This document shows, in pieces, positions 8,110 through 17,972 of a stretch of DNA of 64,000 nt (position 1 is the first letter of the stretch; every line of letters begins with the position of its first letter). Source of the stretch: Piscinibacter sp. XHJ-5 (GTDB lineage Bacteria; Pseudomonadota; Gammaproteobacteria; Burkholderiales; Burkholderiaceae_C); NCBI RefSeq assembly GCF_029855045.1, contig NZ_CP123228.1:5146001-5210000 (forward strand), given 5' to 3'. The notes beneath the pieces are model-generated. The model did not search any database. It saw nothing but the letters and a program-made list of their open reading frames with translations, and was not told where the DNA came from. Position numbers and translations under genes: made by a program.

Positions 8110-10869
8110 TCAGAGGGTTGCAAGCAGCGAGGACGCGGCCAACCAATCGGGGGTGTCGCGGCCCTCGGCGAGGCGCGCATGGATCGGCGCCAACAAGTCC
8201 AGAGCCTGCTCCGCGCGGCCTTGTGCCTGCCACCGCCGGGCCAGGCTCGTGGCAGTGCGCAGTTCCCACGACAACGCCTCCTGACGGCGAGCCAGCGCCA
8301 GCGAGCGAAGCAGGATCGCTTCGCCGTCCGCTGCCGGGTCGTCCGATGTGCGCATCGACATCCTTTCGCCATGCACCCGCAGGATCTCGGCAGCGCACCA
8401 GCCCACCGTGCCCGCGTTCACGCGCTCGACTGCGGCCGCCGTGACGAAGCGCGCATCGAAGGTGCACAGATGGTCCTGCAGATTGGCGTCGGACGCATGA
8501 GGCCGCGCCAGCTCCACCTCTTCGCGTGCCCCCTTCGCCAGCCGGCGCAGCGACAACGCGTCGCGGTAACGATCGCCCCAGGGCTGCCACTGAGCAAGCG
8601 CGTTAGCGCTCGCGATCTCCCGGATCGATTCCACCGCCTCGGCGATCGCGGCATCGCGGCCGCTCCACAGGGCAATCGGGATGGCGGCAAACGCCAAGGC
8701 CTGGAAATGCCCCATCGGCGAATTGGTGCGTGCGCGTTCGACGCATTCACGGGCCATCGTGGCCGCCTGTTCCACCGCACCCTTCAGCCAAAGGATGCGG
8801 GCCAGGATGATGCGCATCCAGACGCGCGCATCGATGGGCGACGGGCTGTAGCCGAGCGGGATCTTTCGCGGCGCCTGCGCGAGCAACTGCTGCGCCAGAC
8901 TGCCGGCGGTCTTGTGATGGCCGATGAAGTGCAGGCTCTGCGCCCGCACACGCATCGCGATCTGCGCACCGATGGGATCGGATGCGGAGCGCGCGATACG
9001 GCCGATGCGCGCCGAAAGGCGGGTGGCAGCCGGGAAGTCCGCGCGCACGGCGGCCGAGATCCACAAGCGCTCCAGGAAGGCGATACGGTGCCTGGCCGCA
9101 ACCGCCGGTTCCTCGTACAGGGTCGTCCTTTCCAGCGCCGCCACCAGCATCGCCTCGCGCGATCGCGTGGCGTCCGTGTCTGCCGCAAGAGCCGGCTGCG
9201 GCAACGAGGGCAAGCCGGCGAACAACTCGAGCGACTTCTCGAAACGCGTCACGAACTCGACATCGAGGCCCATCTGGCGGACCAGGGCGAAGCTCGACAT
9301 GGTCAGCGCAATGCCGATCGAAGCATCGCCGTCGGCCGAGAACGCCCAATCGAGGGCGCTTCGTACGTCGTCGATCCATGGCGCGTAGCACCCCAGCCAG
9401 TCGCGCCGCGTCATCCGCTCCCAGTCTCCCTCGGCATCCGCCAGCAGGTCGATCAGGTGCTTCGCATGGCGCGCCAGGATGCGCTTGCGCTCGCCGCTGC
9501 CTTCGAGCTTTCGCGCGGCATACGCGCGCGTGGTGTCGAGCAGTCGCAAGCCGTTGGAGGGCTCGCGCGTCACCTGGGTGAGGAGCGACTTTGCGACCAG
9601 CTCGACGAGCCCGCCGTCGGCCCGAGCGGCATCGATGCCGTCGTCGACGACCACAGCACGCGCCGCAGCGCAGCTGAAGTTGCCGCGGAACACCGACAAG
9701 CGTTGAAGGATGGACTGCTGCACTTCCGACAGCGATTCATAACTCCAGTCCAACAGCGCCGACATCGTGTGGTGCCGCGACGGCAAGGATCGGCGCTTGC
9801 TCGTCAGCTCCAGTCCGCGGCTCTCCACCTGAGCGGCCAGGCCGAGGACGCCCAGCTCCGCGACTCGCGCGGCGACGATCTCGATGGCCAGAGGAATGCC
9901 GTCCAGCCGGCGGCACAGCGCGACCACGGGCGCCGCCTGCGAGTCTTCCAGACCGAAATCGGCCTTCGCTGCCCGTGCGCGTTCGACGAACAGTTCGATC
10001 GCCGGATAGCGGAGCGCGTCGGCAGCCGACATCCTGGCGTCCTCCGTGGGCAGGCGCATCGGCAGCAGCGGCTCCACCCATTCGCCGCTCGCGCGCAGCG
10101 GCTCGCGGCTGGTGGCCAGCACGGCGACCTGCGCTCCACCGGCGAGGATGGATTGCGCAACGCGAGCCGCCCCTCCGATCACGTGCTCGCAGCTGTCCAG
10201 CACGACGAGCATGTTCTTGTCGCGCAACCCGGCCCAGGGCCCGCTCAGCGGGCTGTCCGCAAGCGCAAAGAGCCCCAGCGCCGACGCCACCGTGCCGGGC
10301 ACGAATGCCGCATCCGCCACGGGCGACAGGTCGACGAAGCAGATGCCGTCGTCGAAGGAGGCGTCCAGCGCTTGCGCAACCGCCAGCGCGACCGTCGTCT
10401 TGCCGATGCCGCCCGTGCCGACGATCGTGACGAACCGATGCTCGCGCAGTCGCGCAACCACCTGCTCTACCGCCTCGGTACGGCCGATGATCGACGTGAG
10501 ACGCGAGGGTGCGCTTTGCCGGCGCGGCACTTCGGTGCCATCCGGAACCACCAGGATGAAGCCTTCGTTCGGGAAGTGCGCGATGTAGCAGCCTGTCGGC
10601 ACGCGTTCTTCGATGGCCTTGTTGATGGCGGCGACGCAGCCGAAAAGGCGAACTTCATCCACGGTCGCCTCGCCTTCGACCCGCGCGATCAGGTCGGCAC
10701 TGTCGACGATGTCGCCCCGGTGTTCGGCCAGTACGGCCAGGACCTCGAGCGACAGAGCATCGAGCGCTACAGCCTGGCCCGCGAACAACAGGCGGCGCGG
10801 CGGGCTCGTCAGGGTGAACGGCCCGACGCTCAGCGCCGCCTCGCCGTCGCCGGGCACGCGTTCAGGCAT
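8110..10869 (-). CDS. Winged-helix / STAND ATPase / TPR transcriptional regulator 2
   Basis: A 919-residue paralogue of the regulators at 1541-4375 and 15153-17972. The N-terminal winged helix (about residues 12-110) is diverged: the family pattern GGRALDLL becomes DALSLEVL, and GRGYCFV becomes NEGFILV, so its DNA specificity may differ. The ATPase is intact, with P-loop GTGGIGKTT at 151-159 and Walker B MLVVLDSCEH about 220-229. A long helical C-terminus follows. The ATG at 10869 has AAGGGG upstream. Its stop is only 11 bp before the TonB-dependent receptor, implying that it is made with, and probably controls, that receptor. Confidence 0.87.
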   Translation of the reverse strand: MPERVPGDGEAALSVGPFTLTSPPRRLLFAGQAVALDALSLEVLAVLAEHRGDIVDSADLIARVEGEATVDEVRLFGCVAAINKAIEERVPTGCYIAHFPNEGFILVVPDGTEVPRRQSAPSRLTSIIGRTEAVEQVVARLREHRFVTIVGTGGIGKTTVALAVAQALDASFDDGICFVDLSPVADAAFVPGTVASALGLFALADSPLSGPWAGLRDKNMLVVLDSCEHVIGGAARVAQSILAGGAQVAVLATSREPLRASGEWVEPLLPMRLPTEDARMSAADALRYPAIELFVERARAAKADFGLEDSQAAPVVALCRRLDGIPLAIEIVAARVAELGVLGLAAQVESRGLELTSKRRSLPSRHHTMSALLDWSYESLSEVQQSILQRLSVFRGNFSCAAARAVVVDDGIDAARADGGLVELVAKSLLTQVTREPSNGLRLLDTTRAYAARKLEGSGERKRILARHAKHLIDLLADAEGDWERMTRRDWLGCYAPWIDDVRSALDWAFSADGDASIGIALTMSSFALVRQMGLDVEFVTRFEKSLELFAGLPSLPQPALAADTDATRSREAMLVAALERTTLYEEPAVAARHRIAFLERLWISAAVRADFPAATRLSARIGRIARSASDPIGAQIAMRVRAQSLHFIGHHKTAGSLAQQLLAQAPRKIPLGYSPSPIDARVWMRIILARILWLKGAVEQAATMARECVERARTNSPMGHFQALAFAAIPIALWSGRDAAIAEAVESIREIASANALAQWQPWGDRYRDALSLRRLAKGAREEVELARPHASDANLQDHLCTFDARFVTAAAVERVNAGTVGWCAAEILRVHGERMSMRTSDDPAADGEAILLRSLALARRQEALSWELRTATSLARRWQAQGRAEQALDLLAPIHARLAEGRDTPDWLAASSLLATL

Positions 10870-10939
10870 TTTGTCCCCTTGCCAGCCGGTCGCGACGACC
10901 GGCGACGCTCGAATGATCGTCCACTCCCTCGTCGATGTC

Positions 10940-10958
10940 GCGTGAAAAGGCGTGAATC
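10940..10958. promoter_or_regulatory. Tandem GCGTGAA box, candidate winged-helix operator (copy 2)
   Basis: GCGTGAAAAGGCGTGAATC lies 71 bp upstream of winged-helix regulator 2. It differs from the box at 4468 by only two bases, and the three bases after it (GTG) also match. Two GCGTGAA units sit 10 bp apart. It is a probable autoregulatory site or a site for the sister regulator. Confidence 0.5.
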
Positions 10959-10973
10959 GTGGATGACTAGCTG

Positions 10974-12065
10974 TCAGAACCGGTGCCGGACACCGGCCAC
11001 CAGCGCACGCTGCCTGGATCCGGCGGCGGGTGCGACGGTGAACAGCACCGCTTTCACGGCGGGCTCGGAGGCTTCCGTGTGGATGGCCGCGACATAGAGA
11101 TCGGTGCGCTTCGACAGAGAGTAGTCCGCAGCCAGCGCGCCGCGGTTCCACGACGCCACCCCCAGCCACGACTCGCTCAGACTCAGGACCAGCACAGCGC
11201 TCGGCGTGGCCGCGAATCGCGTGCCGATGTGCCAGTTCCTGAGCTTCTCCTGGCGATCGGCGCCATGCATCCGCGTTTCGGTGTAGAGACCGAGCAGCGT
11301 CGCTCTGCTGATCTTGTAGCTCGCGCCGAACCCGATGTTGTCGATGCGGCTCAAGGGCACCTGCACCGCAGCGCCGGCGCCCGTGAGCGTTGCAACGCCG
11401 AGAAACGAGCCAATGCCGAGCGCAGGAAATGGCGTGATGGAGCGGTCGCGTACACGGGTCGCCGCGGCTCCCATGGATACCGTGTCGCCGGAGTATCTGA
11501 CCATGAAGCTGTGCCCGCTGGCCTGCGACGCGCTGCCCGGCCTCTCGCCGAAGCCATACAGCGCACCAAAGCCGAGAGCGCCTCGCTGATGGCTGTACTT
11601 GATGCTGTTGTCGAGGCGCTGCCCGGCCACGCGGTCGTTGTCTCCGATGTTCCAGTCGAGCGTGCCCGTCCCGGCCTGCACGGCATGGAAGGCGCCCAGT
11701 TCCACCATGAAGTCGTACTGCCGGCCGGCGGTCACGGTTCCGTACGGTGACGCCAAGCCGACGAAGGCCTGGCGGCCCCACATCAGGCCCCCTTGCGCCA
11801 GCGTCCCGGTGTCGACGCCGAAGCCGCTCTCGAGCTGGAAGACCGCCCGCACGCCGTGCCCGATGTCTTCCACGCCGCGAAGACCCCAGCGCGATCCCTG
11901 CTGGTCGCCGCTGCCTTGGGTGACCAGCCGCGAGCCGCCCACGTCGTCGACGACGCGCACACTCGCGTCGAGCAGCCCGTAGAGGACCACGGACGACTGC
12001 GCGTCGGCCGCACCGATGCCGGCCGACGCGATGACACCCAGCAAGACCCTGTACGGGCCGTTCAT
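10974..12065 (-). CDS. Gram-negative porin (Porin_4 / OmpC-like)
   Basis: A trimeric-type general diffusion porin of 363 residues in the outer membrane. A signal peptide ending near ADAQ precedes SSVVLYGLLDASV, the usual first strand of betaproteobacterial porins. RWGLRGVEDIGHGVRAVFQLESGF and GRQAFVGLASPYGTVTAGRQ are family hallmarks, and the chain ends in Phe (GVRHRF) as required for BAM recognition. It follows the isochorismatase-like gene by 7 bp on the same strand, so the two form an operon. Confidence 0.93.
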   Translation of the reverse strand: MNGPYRVLLGVIASAGIGAADAQSSVVLYGLLDASVRVVDDVGGSRLVTQGSGDQQGSRWGLRGVEDIGHGVRAVFQLESGFGVDTGTLAQGGLMWGRQAFVGLASPYGTVTAGRQYDFMVELGAFHAVQAGTGTLDWNIGDNDRVAGQRLDNSIKYSHQRGALGFGALYGFGERPGSASQASGHSFMVRYSGDTVSMGAAATRVRDRSITPFPALGIGSFLGVATLTGAGAAVQVPLSRIDNIGFGASYKISRATLLGLYTETRMHGADRQEKLRNWHIGTRFAATPSAVLVLSLSESWLGVASWNRGALAADYSLSKRTDLYVAAIHTEASEPAVKAVLFTVAPAAGSRQRALVAGVRHRF

Positions 12066-12072
12066 GTGCGGC

Positions 12073-12711
12073 TCAACCCGCCTCGCTCGCGTGCTCGCCC
12101 AGTGCCCACTTCGAGAAGCGCACCTGGATGCCGTACGGCGAGTGCGCCTTCAGGATCTCCATCACGCCGTCGTACGTGTCCGAGCGCGCCCAGTCCTGCT
12201 GGAGCTCGAACAGCACCTGCAACGAGTTCATCGGCACGGCACCGGCCTGCACCAGGCGATCCACCGCGCGCTCGTGCGCCTCGGGGCTGATGTCGCCGCA
12301 GGCATCGGTCGGGATATAGACCTCGTAGCCGGCCTTCAGCAGATCGAGCGTGGGGAACATCACGCAGGCTTCTGTCCAGAGGCCGGCGAGGACGAGCTTC
12401 TTGCGACGCGTGCCCTCCACGGCATCACGGAAGCCGGCGTCGAGCCACGAGTTGATCGACGTGCGGTCGATGACCTTCACCTTGGGAAACAGCTCGGTCA
12501 CCTCGGGCATGAAGGGTCCGGCGAACGAGTCCTTGGCCACGGTGGAGATCACCGTCGGCAACCCGAACAGGCGGGCGCCCTTGGCCAGCACCTGGACGTT
12601 GTGCATGACGCTCAGGCGGTCATGGCTCTCGACGCCCTGGTACATCGCGGGCTGGAAGTCGATCAGCACGAGGGCGGCATTGGCGGGGGAAATGAAGTCG
12701 GTCTTGCTCAT
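12073..12711 (-). CDS. Isochorismatase-family hydrolase (YcaC-like)
   Basis: A cysteine-hydrolase-fold protein of 212 residues. The predicted catalytic Asp is Asp18 in LVLIDFQ and the nucleophile is Cys116 in WTEACVMF. The segment DRTSINSWLDAGF resembles the RxxxNSW signature of YcaC-type members. The substrate is unknown; relatives act on small amides or carbamoyl compounds. The ATG at 12711 is preceded by GGAGAG; the open frame continues upstream to 13464 but that part has no family similarity. It is encoded just upstream of the porin and divergently from an XapX/amidohydrolase pair, a grouping common in Burkholderiales. Confidence 0.88.
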   Translation of the reverse strand: MSKTDFISPANAALVLIDFQPAMYQGVESHDRLSVMHNVQVLAKGARLFGLPTVISTVAKDSFAGPFMPEVTELFPKVKVIDRTSINSWLDAGFRDAVEGTRRKKLVLAGLWTEACVMFPTLDLLKAGYEVYIPTDACGDISPEAHERAVDRLVQAGAVPMNSLQVLFELQQDWARSDTYDGVMEILKAHSPYGIQVRFSKWALGEHASEAG

Positions 12712-12867
12712 GGGGCTCTCCGGGGAAATCTGGCACGACGCCCATGGCAGCCTAGGTGCGCATGCCGGCGGTCGGGTCTCCTTGGAGAGGGCCCCTCCGG
12801 TACCTCCTTTGCGCGATGTGTCGATCGCGGTGTTGCTCGCCAATGACGCCATCGAATGGAGTCGCCA

Positions 12868-13170
12868 ATGAAGCCCTACCTCGTGTCGCTGGCCGTCGGC
12901 CTCCTGGTCGGCGTCATCTATGCCTTGTTCAACGTGCGCTCCCCAGCGCCACCCGTCATCGCCCTGGTCGGGCTGCTGGGAATCCTGGTGGGCGAGCAGA
13001 TCCCACCGCTGATCAAGCACTCGCTGAAGACCGACAAGACGGCCTCGTGGCTGCACGACCAAGTCAAGCCGCACGTGTTCGGCCAGTTGCCGCAGTGCAA
13101 GGAAGCGCAGATGCGGCTCGCCGCGAGTGCTGCTGCCGGCCCGGCCTCGGGAGAACGGCGTCATGGCTAG
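12868..13170 (+). CDS. XapX domain protein (DUF1427-like)
   Basis: A small inner-membrane protein with two hydrophobic helices: residues about 2-20 (YLVSLAVGLLVGVIYALF) and 28-45 (PPVIALVGLLGILVGEQI). It closely matches the XapX domain pattern, whose function is unknown. I chose the ATG at 12868, which has GGAG upstream, over one at 12856. The last eight bases overlap the start of the amidohydrolase (ATGGCTAG), so the two are translationally coupled. Confidence 0.85.
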   Translation: MKPYLVSLAVGLLVGVIYALFNVRSPAPPVIALVGLLGILVGEQIPPLIKHSLKTDKTASWLHDQVKPHVFGQLPQCKEAQMRLAASAAAGPASGERRHG

Positions 13171-15046
13171 CACCAGCGCGCCCGACCTCATCCTGCACCG
13201 CGGCCTCTTCACGACGCTCGATCGCGGCAAGCCGGCCGCCACTGCCGTGGCGATCAGGGACGGCCGCTTCCTGCGCGTCGGAAGCGACCACGAGGTCATG
13301 CCGCTCGCAGGGTCGCACACCCGGGCGATCGACCTGCGGGGGCGGCGTGCCCTGCCGGGCCTTTGCGACAACCACACGCACATCATCCGGGGCGGGCTCA
13401 ACTTCAACATGGAGCTGCGCTGGGACGGCGTGCGCAGCCTGGCCGACGCGATGGGCATGCTCAAGCGTCAGGTGGCGGTCACACCGCCGCCGCAGTGGGT
13501 GCGCGTGGTGGGTGGCTTCACCGAGCAGCAGTTCTCGGAGAAGCGCTTGCCCACGCTCGACGAGCTGAATGCCGCGGCGCCCGACACGCCGGTCTTCATC
13601 CTTCACCTCTACGACCGCGCACTGCTCAACGGCGCCGCGCTGCGCGCGGTGGGCTACACCAGGGACACGCCCGAGCCGCCCGGCGGGCAGATCGTGCGCG
13701 ACGGCTTAGGAAACCCTACCGGGTTGCTGCTCGCCAAGCCGAATGCGGCCATCCTCTATGCGACGCTCGCCAGGGGGCCGAAGCTGCCGCCGGAGTACCA
13801 GATCAATTCGACCCGCCACTTCATGCGCGAGCTCAACCGGCTCGGCATCACAAGCACCATCGACGCCGGCGGCGGCTTCCAGAGCTATCCCGAGGACTAC
13901 GAGGTCATCCGGAAGCTGGCCGATGCGGGACAACTCACGGTGCGCATCGCCTACAACCTCTTCACCCAGAAGCCCAAGCAGGAGAAGGACGACTTCCTGC
14001 GCTGGACGGCCGACTCGAAGTACAAGCAGGGCGACGACTACTTCCGGCACAACGGCGCGGGCGAAATGCTGGTGTTCTCGGCAGCGGACTTCGAAGACTT
14101 CCGCCAGCCGCGGCCGGACATGGGCGCGGAGATGGAAGGCGAGCTGGAGCAGGTGGTGCGCGTCCTCGCCGAGAACCGCTGGCCGTGGCGCATGCACGCC
14201 ACCTACGACGAAACCATCAGCCGCGCCCTCGACGTCTTCGAGCGCGTCGACCAGGACATCCCGCTGGACGGCCTGCACTGGTTCTTCGATCACGCCGAAA
14301 CCATCTCCGAGGCCTCCATGGACCGCATCGCCGCGCTCGGCGGCGGCGTGGCGGTCCAGCACCGCATGGCCTATCAGGGCGAATACTTCGTCGAGCGCTA
14401 CGGACCCGGTGCCGCGGAGGCGACGCCGCCGGTGGCGCGCATGCTGGCCAAGGGCATTCCCGTTTCCGCCGGCACCGACGCGACGCGCGTCGCGTCGTAC
14501 AACCCGTGGGTGTCGCTGGCCTGGCTGATCACGGGCAGGACGGTCAGCGGCCTGCAGATCCATCCGCAGCGCAACTGCCTGGATCGGGAAACGGCGCTGC
14601 GCATGTGGACCGAGAAGGTCGCGTGGTTCTCCGACGAGCGCGGCGAGAAGGGCGTGATCCGGGAGGGCACGCTCGCGGATCTCGTCGTTGCCGACCGCGA
14701 CTTCTTCTCATGCGCTGAATCGGAGATCGCGGACACCACTTCACTGCTGACCATCGTGGGCGGCAAGGTCGTCTACGCGGCCGCCGAGTTCGGCCGCTGG
14801 GACGATGCGCCGCTGCCGCCGCCGATGCCGGACTGGTCGCCGGTGCGTCGTTTCGGCGGCTACGCGGCATGGGGCGACAGGGAAGGCGCGACGATGCAGG
14901 CGGCGCTGCGCCGCAGCGCATGCGCATGCAGCCAGCGCTGCCAGGTCCATGGCCACGACCACCTCGCGGCATCCGCCTCGCGGATTCCCGCCTCGGACCT
15001 GAGAAGCTTCTGGGGTGCGCTGGGATGCGCGTGCTGGGCCGTGTGA
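13163..15046 (+). CDS. Amidohydrolase, YtcJ-like (Amidohydro_3)
   Basis: A metal-dependent amidohydrolase of 627 residues. The metal-binding DNHTHI motif is at about residues 69-74, and later HATYDETIS, HWFFDHAETIS and SAGTDATRVASYNPW supply the other ligand positions of the TIM barrel. The substrate is unknown. The C-terminal tail is rich in Cys and His (ACACSQRCQVHGHDH), which may bind metal. The start at 13163 is within the end of the XapX gene. No secretion signal is seen, so it should act in the cytoplasm. Confidence 0.87.
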   Translation: MASTSAPDLILHRGLFTTLDRGKPAATAVAIRDGRFLRVGSDHEVMPLAGSHTRAIDLRGRRALPGLCDNHTHIIRGGLNFNMELRWDGVRSLADAMGMLKRQVAVTPPPQWVRVVGGFTEQQFSEKRLPTLDELNAAAPDTPVFILHLYDRALLNGAALRAVGYTRDTPEPPGGQIVRDGLGNPTGLLLAKPNAAILYATLARGPKLPPEYQINSTRHFMRELNRLGITSTIDAGGGFQSYPEDYEVIRKLADAGQLTVRIAYNLFTQKPKQEKDDFLRWTADSKYKQGDDYFRHNGAGEMLVFSAADFEDFRQPRPDMGAEMEGELEQVVRVLAENRWPWRMHATYDETISRALDVFERVDQDIPLDGLHWFFDHAETISEASMDRIAALGGGVAVQHRMAYQGEYFVERYGPGAAEATPPVARMLAKGIPVSAGTDATRVASYNPWVSLAWLITGRTVSGLQIHPQRNCLDRETALRMWTEKVAWFSDERGEKGVIREGTLADLVVADRDFFSCAESEIADTTSLLTIVGGKVVYAAAEFGRWDDAPLPPPMPDWSPVRRFGGYAAWGDREGATMQAALRRSACACSQRCQVHGHDHLAASASRIPASDLRSFWGALGCACWAV

Positions 15047-15152
15047 ACGCCATGCAACCCGCAACCATCGCTGGATCGGGGCGACCCGTTCTGGCCTCGT
15101 CCGGAGGCATCATTCCGGTCTGAGGGCCTGAGAAGTCCAAGCGGGGTGCGAC

Positions 15153-17972
15153 ATGCCGAACGAAGCAGACGATCTTGCGGATCAAGCTGTGACGTTCGGC
15201 CCGTTTCGGCTGCTGCCGAGGCGCAAGCTGCTGCTCGAGGGAGAGCAGCCGGTGCGACTCGGCGGCCGCGCACTGGACCTCCTGATTGCACTCGTCGAGC
15301 GAGCCGGCGAGGTGATGAGCCGGGATGAATTGGAAGCCCGGGTGTGGCCGAACACCTTTGTTCAGGAGACCAGCCTTCGGGTTCATGTGTCGACCTTGCG
15401 CAAGGCGTTGGGAGACGGGCATGGGAGTGCCCGTTTCATCACGAATGTTCCCGGACGGGGCTATTGCTTCGTTGCGCCTGTCGCACGGCACAGGCAGGCG
15501 CCAACAGCCGCTGAAACGCTGCCTGATCACGAAGTGCCCCACAACCTGCCCGCGCGTCTGACCCGAATGATCGGCCGCGCCGAGGCAGTCGCCTCACTTC
15601 GCAAATTGCTGGCGGAAGCACGCTTCGTCACGGTGACGGGAGCGGGCGGGATGGGCAAGACCACGATTGCCTTGGCAGTTGCCGAAGAGCTGCTCGGCTC
15701 GTTCCGGGACGGAGTACGGTTCGTCGACCTGGCGCCGATCGCGGATCCATCGCAGCTGCCCGGCGCCGTCGCTTCGACGCTGGAGGTGTCGGTGCCGTCG
15801 GAGAACCCGCTTCCTGCCTTGAGCGCAAGTCTGCGCGGAAAGAACATGCTGATCGTGCTGGACAACTGCGACCGCATGGTCCAGGCGACGGCACCATTGG
15901 CCGAAAGCTTGCTGCAGGGCACCAGCGGGATCTCGATACTGACCACCAGCCGCGAGCGGCTGAATGGCGAGGGCGAGTCGGTTTATCGGCTTTCTTCGCT
16001 GGAGGTTCCGGCCGAGTCGACCCACCTGACGGCAGCCCAGGCGCTGACCTTTTCGGCCGTTCAGCTCTTCGCGCTGCGAGCGAAAGCGATCTCGGACGCG
16101 TTCGATCTCTCGGATGCCGATGCGCCGGTCGTCGGCGAGCTGTGCCGACAGCTCGATGGCATGCCCCTGGCCATCGAATTTGCGGCAGCGCGGGTGGAGA
16201 GCCTGGGTCTGCGTGGATTGGCTGCCGGGCTGGATGATCGATTGCGCCTGCTGACGCACGGCCGTCGCACCGCCTTGCCGCGGCATCGCACGCTGAAAGC
16301 GATGCTGGACTGGAGCTGCGACCTGCTGGCCCCATCGGAGCGGACGGTGTTGTGCCGGCTCGGCGTCTTCAAGGCGAGCTTCACGGCAGAGGCAGCCTGT
16401 GCCGTCGCATCGGGCGACGACCTCCGTGCGGCGGATGCCCTCGAATGCGTGATGAACCTTGCCGCCAAGTCCTTGATCTCCGCGGATGCGAGCGGCGATG
16501 GCATCCGATTCCGACTGCTGGAGTCGACACGTGCCTACGCACTCGAGCAGCTGATGAACGGGGGCTACAGCGCGATGGCCTTCAGGCGTCATGCCTTGCA
16601 GATGCTCGACTTGCTGACGCGCGCAGAAGCGGATTGGGATGCGTTGTCGCGACCGCAGTGGATGGCGACCTATTGCCGAGACATGGACGACATCCGCGCT
16701 GCACTCGTCTGGAGCTTCTCCGGTACGGGCGATGCCGCCATCGGAATTGCCCTGACGGCGGCCGCACTGCTGCCGGTCTACGAACTGGGTCTGCTCGACG
16801 AGCACCACAAGTGGGTCGAGCGAGCCTTGAGCCGGATTCATCTGCTGTCGCCGGCGCAGCCCGTGATCGAGATGCGCCTCAATGCGGCGCTCGTGTTTCC
16901 GAGCGGGCGGTCGATGCGTGAGGGTCGGCCTTACGCCGATGTCGTGGCTCGCATTCTGGACCTCGGGCATGAGCTCGGCGAGCCGAAGTACCGGATCGCC
17001 GCGCTGTACGGCCTGTGGGGCAAGGACTTCCGTGCCGGCGACTACGCGCCGGCACTCGCGACAGCGAAAGAAATGAGCATGCTGGCCCGAGACTCTGCCG
17101 ATTCCGCGGCGCTGCTCTTGTCCGATCGATTGCTGGCGCAGTCGCACCATTTCATGGGCGACCACGCGGTGGCAACGGTCCTGGCCGAAGGCGTGCTCCG
17201 CCACCCTCCCCGACGGATGCCTTTCGCCTATATCAGCCCGGTCCCTTACGGCGTGGCGATGCGCATCGTGCTCGCGCGGGTCTTGTGGCTGCGGGGGTGT
17301 GCCGATCAGGCGGTCGAGGTCGCGAACGACTGCATCGAGCAAGCCTCGGAACATCCGTTCGCGTACACCCAGGCCCTCGCGTTGGCAGCATGTCCCATCC
17401 TGCTGTGGAGGGGCGACCACAGCGCCGCTCGCGTGCTCGTGGACAAGCTGAGGGAGCACTCCGCGCGACATCCGTCCACGTACTGGCAGTCGTGGGGCCA
17501 GAGCTACGACGCCGTGCTGTCCATTCGCGAGTCGCGAGAGTCGGCGAGCGCTCCGATCCGGACCGTACCGCAGGTGCAGACGACCAACGTGATGGAGCTC
17601 GACTGCATCGGTACTTTGGTAGAGGCGCCGATCGGAGCCGACACACTTCTTCGCGTCGAGAAGGGGTTGGTCGGCTGGTGCGCTCCAGAGATCCTGCGGG
17701 TCCAGGGAGAGAGCATCCTGGTGCAGGGCAGCGTCCCGTCTGCGGCCGCGTCCGAAGCGCTCCATGCCAAGTCGCTCGCTCTCGCACGACGGCAGGGAGC
17801 GCTGGCGTGGCAACTGAGGACGGCGACGAGTCTGGCCCGCTTGTGGCGCGGGCAGCAACGCATCGCGGAGGCCCGTGAGCTCCTGTCTGCGACCGTCGGG
17901 TGTTTCGACGAAGGCCTGGACACAGCCGACATGCGTGCCGCCAGGAGACTGCTCGAAGCGCTGACGATCTAG
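15153..17972 (+). CDS. Winged-helix / STAND ATPase / TPR transcriptional regulator 3
   Basis: A 939-residue STAND regulator. The N-terminal winged helix (about residues 12-110) is nearly the same as in regulator 1 (GGRALDLLIALVERAGEVMS, ALGDGH, PGRGYCFVAPV). The ATPase has P-loop GAGGMGKTT at 163-171 and Walker B MLIVLDNCD about 232-240, followed by a long helical, TPR-like C-terminus. The ATG at 15153 has only a weak ribosome site (GGGG). Unlike regulators 1 and 2 it has no tandem GCGTGAA box in the 106 bp upstream. It is followed by a secreted epoxide-hydrolase-like gene about 210 bp downstream, a possible target. Confidence 0.88.
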   Translation: MPNEADDLADQAVTFGPFRLLPRRKLLLEGEQPVRLGGRALDLLIALVERAGEVMSRDELEARVWPNTFVQETSLRVHVSTLRKALGDGHGSARFITNVPGRGYCFVAPVARHRQAPTAAETLPDHEVPHNLPARLTRMIGRAEAVASLRKLLAEARFVTVTGAGGMGKTTIALAVAEELLGSFRDGVRFVDLAPIADPSQLPGAVASTLEVSVPSENPLPALSASLRGKNMLIVLDNCDRMVQATAPLAESLLQGTSGISILTTSRERLNGEGESVYRLSSLEVPAESTHLTAAQALTFSAVQLFALRAKAISDAFDLSDADAPVVGELCRQLDGMPLAIEFAAARVESLGLRGLAAGLDDRLRLLTHGRRTALPRHRTLKAMLDWSCDLLAPSERTVLCRLGVFKASFTAEAACAVASGDDLRAADALECVMNLAAKSLISADASGDGIRFRLLESTRAYALEQLMNGGYSAMAFRRHALQMLDLLTRAEADWDALSRPQWMATYCRDMDDIRAALVWSFSGTGDAAIGIALTAAALLPVYELGLLDEHHKWVERALSRIHLLSPAQPVIEMRLNAALVFPSGRSMREGRPYADVVARILDLGHELGEPKYRIAALYGLWGKDFRAGDYAPALATAKEMSMLARDSADSAALLLSDRLLAQSHHFMGDHAVATVLAEGVLRHPPRRMPFAYISPVPYGVAMRIVLARVLWLRGCADQAVEVANDCIEQASEHPFAYTQALALAACPILLWRGDHSAARVLVDKLREHSARHPSTYWQSWGQSYDAVLSIRESRESASAPIRTVPQVQTTNVMELDCIGTLVEAPIGADTLLRVEKGLVGWCAPEILRVQGESILVQGSVPSAAASEALHAKSLALARRQGALAWQLRTATSLARLWRGQQRIAEARELLSATVGCFDEGLDTADMRAARRLLEALTI

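Noticed and set aside
4461..8372. 1303-codon open frame on the minus strand across the MFS gene and TonB receptor
   Set aside because: It is a GC-driven antisense/shadow frame, Arg/Gly/Ala-rich with no domain, and it overlaps two clear genes.
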